This document shows, piece by piece, positions 57,415 through 64,000 of a stretch of 64,000 nucleotides of DNA; position 1 is the stretch's first letter, and each line of letters opens with the position of its first letter. The DNA lies in contig BTPG01000004.1 in NCBI GenBank assembly GCA_036245525.1, positions 53,127,810-53,191,809 on the forward strand, in the 5' to 3' direction. The notes under the pieces are model-generated. The model did no database searches and was not told the origin of the DNA. It saw only the letters and a list, made by a program, of their open reading frames with translations. A program made the translations under genes and the position numbers. Origin of the DNA: Semisulcospira habei. Taxonomy: Eukaryota; Mollusca; Gastropoda; Semisulcospiridae.

Positions 57415-57506
57415 TCTCAGAAAACACTTAAAAAAAAACAACTATATCAAATACTTTCACCATCCCTGATATTACAGTTGCGGAAGTCGGCAGATATATT
57501 TCTAGC

Positions 57507-59000
57507 ATGCCCAACAAAAAGTCTGCTGGCATTGATGGTATTGATAATGAAACCCTAAAAATTTCATTACCGTATACAGTAGAATCACTAACATATATTT
57601 TCAACCTCTGCATAAAGCAAAGTACATTTCCAATCATTCTTAAAGAAGCAAAGGTAATCCCAATCCCTAAATCTAAAGATCTTGAAGATATTAATAACTA
57701 TCGTCCAATCTCCCTTCTGTCAGCTTTGTCAAAACCCCTTGAAAAGCACATTCAAAAACATCTCCTTGATTTTCTGGAAAAAGGTAAATTGCTTAATATT
57801 CACCAGTCTGGTTTTAGACCGAAACATTCTTGTCAGTCAGCACTGACACATATTGTAGACAGCTGGCTAGAATCAATCAATAAAAGCCTGATGTCAGGAG
57901 CAGTTTTCTTAGACCTTAAAAAGGCGTTTGACCTTGTGGACCATGACATTCTTCTAAATAAACTAACCGTTTATCACTTGGACGCAACCGCTATAGCATT
58001 CTTCCGATCATATCTCGAAGACAGAAAACAAATGGTGTACGCCCATGGAAGATACTCTAAGCAAGGAAATGTAAAATACGGCGTCCCCCAGGGATCTATT
58101 TTGGGCCCTCTTCTATTCATACTATTTATTAATGATCTACCGTTGCATATCACTAATTCTGACGTTAATTGTAATCTATTTGCTGACGATACGAGTCTTC
58201 ATGTTTCTGGCAAAAAAACGACGGACATTAGCCATAGTTTACAATGCAGTCTCAATGAGGTATCTGACTGGTGTAGACAGAACCATATGGTTCTTCACCC
58301 AGCAAAAACAAAGAGTATCTTAATCGCCACGCGGCAAAAACATCAACGCCGATTACAGCCATTACAATTACAATTAAACACTGAACCTGTTGAACAAGTC
58401 ACTGAGCGTAAATTCTTAGGAATACATGTTGATGAACAACTATGCTGGGAGACCCATATAAATGCTGTTTGTAAGACCATTGCTAAAAACACTTTCTTAT
58501 TGTCCCAGCTTAGACATGTAACGGATACAAATACCCGTAAATTGTTTTTTCATGCTCATATAAAGTCCCATGTTGATTATGTCTCCACAGTGTGGGACGG
58601 CTGCAGTGATGTCCACATGAAGAGATTAAACTCCATATACAAAAGAGCTGTAAAAATGATAGATAGACGCCCCATCCCTACCACAGACAAATTTAGACAT
58701 TTAAACATTCTCGGTCTGCGTCAGCAACTTACATTAAACAAATGCGTCTATATGCATAAGATACTGAATAATATGACACCCCAGTATCTAATCACTAAAT
58801 TTATATCTCACCAAGAACGTGAACGGACCTCAAGAAACAATACCTTACCCCTACCACTGCCAAGAATTGACCTTTTTAAAACTAGTATGTCATTCTCTGG
58901 TCCGTTTGCTTGGAATTCAATCCCTGCACATTTGAAAACTATTACCTCACCAGGAAGTTTTAAAACAAAACTTTTTGATTACCTGATGAGTCAGACTTAG
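57507..59000 (+). CDS. LINE ORF2, 3' part: reverse transcriptase
   Basis: 497 codons from an internal Met; the frame is open back to 57432 (…NTFTIPDITVAEVGRYISS), so this is the continuation of ORF2. RT blocks: NNYRPISLLSALSKPLEKH, QSGFRPKHSC, FLDLKKAFDLVDH (motif A), GVPQGSILGPLLFILFINDL (motif B), FADDTSLH (motif C), KFLGIHVDEQLCW. The C-terminus has IKSHVDYVSTVWDG and LPRIDLFKTSMSFSGPFAWN. Apart from the SINE, only the nine-A run at 57430-57438 stops the two halves being in frame; one A fewer would restore it. Confidence 0.9.
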   Translation: MPNKKSAGIDGIDNETLKISLPYTVESLTYIFNLCIKQSTFPIILKEAKVIPIPKSKDLEDINNYRPISLLSALSKPLEKHIQKHLLDFLEKGKLLNIHQSGFRPKHSCQSALTHIVDSWLESINKSLMSGAVFLDLKKAFDLVDHDILLNKLTVYHLDATAIAFFRSYLEDRKQMVYAHGRYSKQGNVKYGVPQGSILGPLLFILFINDLPLHITNSDVNCNLFADDTSLHVSGKKTTDISHSLQCSLNEVSDWCRQNHMVLHPAKTKSILIATRQKHQRRLQPLQLQLNTEPVEQVTERKFLGIHVDEQLCWETHINAVCKTIAKNTFLLSQLRHVTDTNTRKLFFHAHIKSHVDYVSTVWDGCSDVHMKRLNSIYKRAVKMIDRRPIPTTDKFRHLNILGLRQQLTLNKCVYMHKILNNMTPQYLITKFISHQERERTSRNNTLPLPLPRIDLFKTSMSFSGPFAWNSIPAHLKTITSPGSFKTKLFDYLMSQT

Positions 59001-59337
59001 TACGTTTCTCAGGTACTGTAATATTTCCTATACTTCATATATTTCATACAGATGGTTTTTATATGTGTGTGCGCATGTGCGCGTGTGTGCTTGTGTTTGT
59101 TTGTGCGTGTGGGTGTATGTGTGAGCGGCGCGCGCGCGTCTGTGCATGTGTGTGTGATGAGTATTATTTTTTTTTTCTGTATATAATGATGCTATTGGGT
59201 TTTGTATGTACATATACATTTTATAGTTTCCCTTCTTTTTTATCCTGTAGTTAGCAACGGCAAGTTTGTAAAATGACGATTTGTTTTCTGTCAAAACTTT
59301 TACCGTTGAAAAATAAAGTTTCATCATCATCATCATC

Positions 59338-59371
<34 letters not shown>

Positions 59372-59621
59372 GTCTTAGTGACATCAAGACAAATTCCAAT
59401 GTTTTTATTGTGTTGTTGGGTTTTTTAAATTTTTTTTTATTTTTTTTTTTTACATGGAAACATATGGCAATAAACTACCTTGTCTTACCTAGAATGGTCA
59501 GGTAGATCTGTGCTTCTTTCATACACTACATGTTGACTCCCGTGCCAGACCAGCAGTCTGCATGTCTCAAGATGTGAGTGATGTTATGGCTGACAATACC
59601 CCCAGAAGCAACACCTCTTCT
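59338..59621. other. No gene seen; (TG)n at 59337-59363 and poly-T
   Basis: Last part of the BMP2/4 intron. Confidence 0.7.
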
Positions 59622-59687
59622 GGCCCATGACGGCCGCAGTGGGCTCGCGCACGGCCGTGCGCGTGCCCACTGCGGCCGTCATGGGCC
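59622..59687. repeat. HP-F palindrome 40 bp upstream of BMP2/4 exon 2
   Basis: 66-bp palindrome GGCCCATGACGGCCGCAGTG ... to its complement, centre CGCGCACGGCCGTGCGCG, one mismatched pair and no loop. It ends 10 bp before a consensus-like branch site TGCTGAC (59698-59704). Confidence 0.9.
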
Positions 59688-59727
59688 CGAGGATCAATGC
59701 TGACTGGGACTGTGGTGCTTGTTGCAG

Positions 59728-60721
59728 ATCACCATGTGGACGCCGGCTGTGACCCCCGCACCTGTCACCGAATCATCTTCAACCTTACTCCAATGAGGTC
59801 CTCGCCGCCGCCGAGCTGCGGCTTTTACTCGGCCTTGACGCGGCGCAAGGTCACCACGGTGCCAAGGTCAACAGTTCCCCGTGTGAAGGGGGCAAGGACG
59901 GTGTGTGTAAAGAGACGCTACGTGGCGGTGTGGCGCGGTACCGCGTGGAGGTGCATGAGATCATGCAGGCGGTGGGCGGGGAGGAGGACTGCATCTCGCG
60001 CCTGATCGACACGCGCCTGGTGCAGCCCGGGGACCCCGCGTCGTGGCAGTCGTTTGACATCCAGCCGGCCGTGCTCAAGTGGAAGAAGGGCCCGCGCTAT
60101 AACCACGGGCTGGAGATCCGTCTGGTCACGCCCAGCAAGCAAATCTCCACAGACACTCACGTGCGTGTATGGCGTGCGGCCGCCCTGCCCGAGGACCAGT
60201 GGCTGGCGGAGCGGCCCCTCTTGCTGACCTACACGGACGATGGTCGGGGTCCGGGCCCGCAGGACAAATCGTTACGCTCCAAGCGGAGCACGAACACTAC
60301 GCCGAAAAGAAGGCGACGGAAAAGTCGCGAGGGAAAGACGAGGAGGAATCGCAGGAACAGGAAAGATAAGAAGAAGAAGCGACGAAAGACAAAGAAGGGA
60401 GATAAGAACATGTGTCGCCGCCACCCCCTGTATGTGAACTTTAAGGACGTAGGCTGGAACGACTGGATCGTGGCGCCGGACGGTTACAACGCCTACTACT
60501 GTCAGGGCGACTGCAACTTCCCGCTGGCGCACCACCTCAACTCCACCAATCACGCCATGGTGCAGACGCTGGTCAACTCTGTGGACCCTAGTGCCGTGCC
60601 CAAGGCGTGCTGCGTGCCCACGGAACTGTCGGCCATCTCCATGCTGTATCGGGACGAGTGGGACAAGGTGGTGCTCAAGAACTACCAGGACATGGTGGTC
60701 GAAGCGTGCGGGTGTCGGTAG
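59728..60721 (+). CDS. dpp: BMP2/4 (decapentaplegic) coding exon 2
   Basis: Acceptor GTTGCAG|AT joins exon 1 in phase 1 (G+AT = Asp). Propeptide: [20 protein letters not shown], then a one-base break at 59790-59791, then [13 protein letters not shown] in the next frame, open to the stop at 60719. Further blocks: [26 protein letters not shown] furin-type site RSKR ends at 60286, leaving a 144-residue ligand. The ligand starts with about 36 very basic residues and then the cystine-knot domain (first Cys codon at 60413, 102 residues to the stop): [33 protein letters not shown] (N-glycan site), [15 protein letters not shown]. All seven cysteines are present. The secreted dimer would signal through BMP receptors. 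Total length about 558 codons, long for BMP2/4. Confidence 0.93.
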
Positions 60722-61199
60722 TGACGTGTGCTGCCATTGTCGGTAATACACTACGTGAGAGAGTCGCTAGTACGCTGTGAGTGTCAGTAGTACGCCGTAA
60801 GAGTCCGGGCCATGTCCGACAGGGGTGTCGGATCAGAAGGTCCCGCTGTGCTACTCCAGCACCAGACCAGACCTCACTCCAAGCACGGCGCCCCGACGTC
60901 ACTCTGCTGGTGTCTCCAGTGTAGCGGTCTTCATCAACACGTCTGGCAAGTCGGGAACGTTGGCGTCAGGTCAGACCTCCATCCAGACAGAGGGCCCTGG
61001 CTGACAGCGAGTCGTAGTAGTGAGTCACAGCTGCCACGTAGACTTTACAGCAGGCGCGTTGTCCTGGACGTCCCCGACTGTGAAGCCGTCAGCGTGATAA
61101 TCCCAAAAGCGTACTCGTATGTCAGGCCATCTGCTTCACACATGCGTTGCGCGTGACCGATGTCAGACCGATGGTGCACGTCTAGTAGCTGGATCAAGG
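60722..61199 (+). other. Probable BMP2/4 3' UTR or flank
   Basis: GC-rich sequence after the stop with short imperfect repeats of GTGAGAGTCGCTAGTACGC-like phrases at 60755-60815. No AATAAA close by; an ATTAAA lies at 61619. The 3' end of the mRNA cannot be placed. Confidence 0.4.
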
Positions 61200-61320
61200 A
61201 CAGGGGCCAATTGCATGAGCTTAATCCTGCGCCAGCCACTAAGCAAGGTACTCCGTTGTAGCGGATCACCTTGCTTAGTGGCTGGCGTAGGACTAAGCTG
61301 ACTCGTGCAACTTGCTCCTG
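61200..61320. mobile_element. HP-G element with both outer ends
   Basis: GGGGCCAATTGCATGAGCTT faces AAGCTGACTCGTGCAACTTG; the inner stem is TCCTGCGCCAGCCACTAAGC and complement. Same layout as the compact copy at 18884. Confidence 0.9.
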
Positions 61321-61440
61321 GTGTCGGTATCCGAGAGATTGTGACCAGCGGAGGAGGGGAGGACCTGGAGACGAGACCTGCGAGAGGGAGGTCATCTTAT
61401 CACTAGCAGTGGCACTGTCTTGCCCTACTTATGTATGGCT
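61321..61440. other. No feature seen
   Basis: Short unassigned stretch between two hairpin elements. Confidence 0.5.
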
Positions 61441-61510
61441 TTAACCCCTGTGTGCATGCAGCCACCGGTACTGTTTACAGTACCGGTGGCAGCATGCGCA
61501 AAGGGGTTAA
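61441..61510. mobile_element. HP-H element, 70 bp, TTAA ends
   Basis: TTAACCCCTGTGTGCATGC ... GCATGCGCAAAGGGGTTAA with CAGCCACCGGTACTG arms and a small TTTA centre. The complete element is almost one uninterrupted palindrome. Confidence 0.95.
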
Positions 61511-61904
61511 CCATGGCTCGACAGCAGAGCTCAGAAAGTTCTACAGTAAAGAAGCATCGGAACCTCGCCTGCCGAAATTGTGGCCTGAGCAGCGGCTGGT
61601 CAGTATGGGTGACGGGCATTAAAATAACATGAACACTAGCTGCGTCCAGAAGTGTGCCTGTAGGCGACTGTTCGTCCGACGTCAAAACACGCCTGTGACG
61701 TCACAAGTGCATTATCTCTATGACGCCACCAGTGCTTTATCTCGAGAGTGACGCGTTCTCCCTGACAATTGGAGAGACGTGTAGACTACACGATGTTGAC
61801 AAATGATGCTGTTACGTTTTGTGTTAGAGTATGTATATAGCGTTCGTTGTGCGTGAAATCAGTCTTACAAATACCTCATCAACAGGACTGGTGCTTGCTC
61901 TTTA
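61511..61904. other. No gene seen
   Basis: Unassigned; three TGACGTCA-like phrases near 61678-61720. Confidence 0.5.
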
Positions 61905-61970
61905 CCAGCTTGCACGTGCAGCCGCCGGTACTCTTTGCAGTACTGGGGGCTGCATGCACAAGGGGGTTAA
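61905..61970. mobile_element. HP-H element, older copy
   Basis: Left end worn (CAGCTTGCACGTGCAGCCGC), right end GCACAAGGGGGTTAA. Confidence 0.85.
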
Positions 61971-62048
61971 ATGAATTTTTTTTTAAAAAACGTGACAGAC
62001 AGCGCAAGACTGGCCTCACGCGACTGTTATAGTGATGCTGGTAACGCG

Positions 62049-62166
62049 TTAACTCACTCAAAGTGCCCTGCATCAATAGCTGCGGAAGTGTCGTATAGCG
62101 TTGCTTACGGCAACGCTATACGACACTTCCACAGCTATTGATGCGGGGCGCTTTTGAATGCGTGAA
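62049..62166. mobile_element. HP-E element
   Basis: 118 bp. TTAACTCACTCAAAGTGCCC at the left, TTTTGAATGCGTGAA at the right. Inner arms CTGCGGAAGTGTCGTATAGC and complement pair almost perfectly. Confidence 0.92.
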
Positions 62167-62941
62167 CACTTGTTGGTTTATACCGCTGTTCTACCTGTAG
62201 ATAAAATGCCAGTGTTGTATAGGTGCTGAGTGTTTGTGACCCACTGTGTCTGTATCATTTTTTTTTTTTTTTACTGTGGTGTCTCTGTTACGTTCGTGAC
62301 GGTCTATAGTGCATTTTGGACTGTGGTGTCCGCGTGACGTTCGTGACTATTTTTAGTGCCCATGCTACTCTTTTACTCGCCTCTGTGTCGATGTGTAAAA
62401 ATGTGTTACAATGCGTGTGTGCTGGTCTTTGATGCTGCACCTTACGGCCTGCAGCTGTAAGGCGCAAAGTCACAGAACAGCGCACGTGTGATGCCTCTGT
62501 CGCGCTTGTGACCTCCCATGATGTCGATGCTTGTGATCGTTTGTGACGTCAATGTAACGCTCGTGACTGTCTTTGGTGTCCCCGTTACGCGCGTGACCAG
62601 CCGTAACCAACTGTGTAACACGCGCAGCCTTCGGCTACACCGGTATGCTGTGGCGTCACGTGACACACATTTCAGGCGGCTTATTGGTTTGGCGGGGAGA
62701 ACTGGACATCCAGTTGTCTCCTCTGCGCGACGAACACAGACATAAATTGTTCGTGCAAGAGGCAACGATCTTCATCACTCACCCCCATGTAGCCCAGCAA
62801 GAGTCTAAGATGTCATTTCACCCGCAGGAGGCAGTCTGCCAGGGCTCATGAGGATCCATGCCTCTTGCTGTGGGAAGGTGTTTGATAAAGCCCAGTAGTA
62901 CCTGTTTCAAGGAACCACCTTTTGTGCAAGACGAAGAGATC
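62167..62941. other. No gene seen; decayed split HP-B at 62755-62870
   Basis: GCAAGAGGCAACGATCTTCA and GGCTCATGAGGATCCATGCC are HP-B arms parted by about 60 bp. 62290-62610 has loosely repeated GTGACGTTCGTGACTGT phrases. Confidence 0.6.
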
Positions 62942-63033
62942 TTAACCCTTTGGGTGTCGGTAGCGGTTGTAGTCGCGATGATTCCTTTAGGAATCATCGC
63001 GACAACAACCGCTACCGACACCCCAAAAGTTAA
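62942..63033. mobile_element. HP-C element, 92 bp, TTAA ends
   Basis: TTAACCCTTTGGGTGTCGG ... CCGACACCCCAAAAGTTAA; arms are of the GTCGCGATGATTCC type meeting at TTTA. Its right TTAA is also the left TTAA of the next element. Confidence 0.95.
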
Positions 63034-63095
63034 CTCTTTCGAGACGTGCCGCTTTACGCCGCGAATCCGGATGCGGCACGTCTCGAAAGAGTTAA
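63030..63095. mobile_element. HP-D element, 66 bp, TTAA ends
   Basis: TTAACTCTTTCGAGACGTGC ... GCACGTCTCGAAAGAGTTAA; arms are perfect over the outer 24 bp, inner part CCGCGAATCCGGATGCGG slipped. Confidence 0.95.
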
Positions 63096-63796
63096 AAGAC
63101 AGGCGCTCTTGTAAAAGAAGCCCGAAAGGGCGACACGTGTCACATGTCATAAAAGAACGTCATTTAGGCGACTACTGAAATGCGGCTGTGGGGCTAAATG
63201 GGTTAATACACTGACAGTTCTTGCATGCTACAAGATCTCAATGACAATGATAGTTCAAGGATAGTGCCAAAAGTAGTTTGACACCTCCATAGTTGTTATT
63301 TCTCCTGATCTGCAAAGTAGTCTCCAGAGAGCAACTTTGGGGATTTAGACCCTAAAACTCAAAGCTGTTACTCCCTCAGCAGGCAGCCACAGGTACTGTA
63401 ATGAGCACCAGTGGCCACATCCGCAAGAGAGATGTGCAAAAAGTAAATCAGTTTTCGCATGATCAAAACATTCATCAGAACAGTGTTAATGGTAGCTACC
63501 CATGCCTGTAGCTTCACAACAGTGTGTTTATTTATAATTATAAAAAGAAAGAAAATAAAGGGAGGCGTGTTGCAAAAGTGTAGAAGTGGCCCAAATGCCT
63601 GAAATTTTATCACAGTGCAACTTGTCACGCGTTGGTGCAAGCGCAAATCAAACTGTCCATGCACCACTTCCCTGGCTACAGTCTACTGAGCAGCAATTTG
63701 CTATCAAAGTTGCCATCCCCTTGGCCACCACTCGCCCTCTAAACGTTTATGATTGGAACTGAAGACATCACTACAACAGAATCAATCTACACTCAC
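63096..63796. other. Intergenic or intron sequence; worn HP-A and HP-H
   Basis: 63184-63208 ends GGGGCTAAATGGGTTAA, an HP-A right terminus. 63240-63290 keeps ATGATAGTTCAAGGATAGTG. 63373-63430 recalls HP-H (CAGCCACAGGTACTG). An AATAAA at 63555 has no assigned transcript. Confidence 0.5.
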
Positions 63797-63897
63797 TTTG
63801 TGTCCTCTTCAATCTGCCACTTAAAGTCTGGATCCTCCTTAGACTTGGCCAAAGACCTCAACACAGCATGAGCCACCAATGCTGCTGCTATCTTGTC
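63797..63897 (-). CDS. Probable internal exon of an unidentified gene
   Basis: On the minus strand a pyrimidine-rich acceptor ending ATCCACAG is followed by 101 bp encoding DKIAAALVAHAVLRSLAKS, KEDPDFKWQIEEDT and part of a Lys codon, then the donor AAA|GTGAGT. Strong sites on both sides, an amphipathic helix-like composition and biased third positions suggest a real exon. I do not recognise the family. The rest of the gene would lie to the right (5') and within the window's right margin or left of 63791 (3'). Confidence 0.5.
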
Positions 63898-64000
63898 CTG
63901 TGGATAAAACGCACAATGTCTAGAAAAGTCAAATACAATGAGAAAAAAATACAATGTGCACAATGTGCATAAACTGACTTTACTGACTAGGCTCATGTCC

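Larger units (their letters stand above)
53089..59337 (+). mobile_element. CR1-like LINE, almost complete, interrupted by a SINE
   Basis: Order: TC run (53113-53130), 69-bp repeats, ORF1 with an SGNH esterase, 650-bp T-rich inter-ORF region (55099-55751), ORF2 with APE endonuclease and RT, 3' UTR with a TG run, AATAAA at 59312 and a (CAT)n terminus. An esterase in ORF1 and the RT type place it in the CR1/L2 group. It lies in sense orientation in the BMP2/4 intron. Confidence 0.85.

Overview
The window looks like nuclear DNA of a mollusc, most likely a marine gastropod. This is inferred from a spliced BMP2/4 (decapentaplegic) gene with invertebrate-type ligand sequence, very dense repeats (dinucleotide microsatellites, tRNA-derived SINEs, CR1-like LINEs, a Penelope-like element) and the absence of any prokaryotic gene organisation. 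Species cannot be settled from sequence alone.

Layout. 1-6150: a head-to-head pair of Penelope-like retroelements forms a near-perfect 4.5 kb palindrome, followed by long TC microsatellites. 6150-40700: no convincing host gene. This part is a mosaic of SINEs, LINE fragments, minisatellites and several dozen short, almost perfect palindromes. 40700-60721: BMP2/4. A tandem array of hairpins and a 53-bp repeat run straight into the start codon at 41784. Coding exon 1 is 41784-42465. A 17.3 kb intron holds a 5'-truncated minus-strand CR1-like LINE (48277-50605), an almost complete plus-strand CR1-like LINE (about 53.1-59.3 kb, split by a SINE) and many hairpin elements. Exon 2 (59728-60721) carries the rest of the propeptide and the cystine-knot ligand. 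Exon 2 appears to lack one base at 59790-59791, breaking the frame between two conserved propeptide segments; an assembly error is the simplest reading. 60722-63796: probable 3' flank or UTR with more hairpins. 63797-63897: one probable internal exon of an unidentified gene on the minus strand.

The most unusual content is the palindromic elements. I group them by arm sequence as HP-A (core AGTTCAAGGGTGGTGCC, about 185-215 bp), HP-B (core GCAAGAGGCATAGATCCTCA, about 215 bp), HP-C (GTCGGTAGCG, 92 bp), HP-D (66-75 bp), HP-E (CTGCGGAAGTGTCG, about 118 bp), HP-F (GGCCATCGGGCCGACGTCGG), HP-G (TTAGTCCTGCGC), HP-H (GCAGCCACCGGTACTG, 70 bp) and HP-I (single copy). A, B, C, D, E and H all begin with TTAACYC and end with GRGTTAA, the signature of piggyBac-type transposition. 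One HP-A copy sits in a 57-bp tandem array whose other units show the empty TTAA target, so TTAA duplication can be read directly. Copies vary, but the two arms of a copy often carry matching changes, so arms seem to be homogenised within each copy. Neighbouring elements share single TTAA sites in chains, and two copies have grown into minisatellites (30717-32594 and 42701-43215). No transposase gene is visible in the window.

Functional picture. The only recognisable host developmental gene is BMP2/4, a secreted TGF-beta-family morphogen. The mobile elements crowd it closely: a TTAA hairpin lies 43 bp after the exon 1 donor, and a 66-nt palindrome lies immediately upstream of the likely branch point of exon 2.
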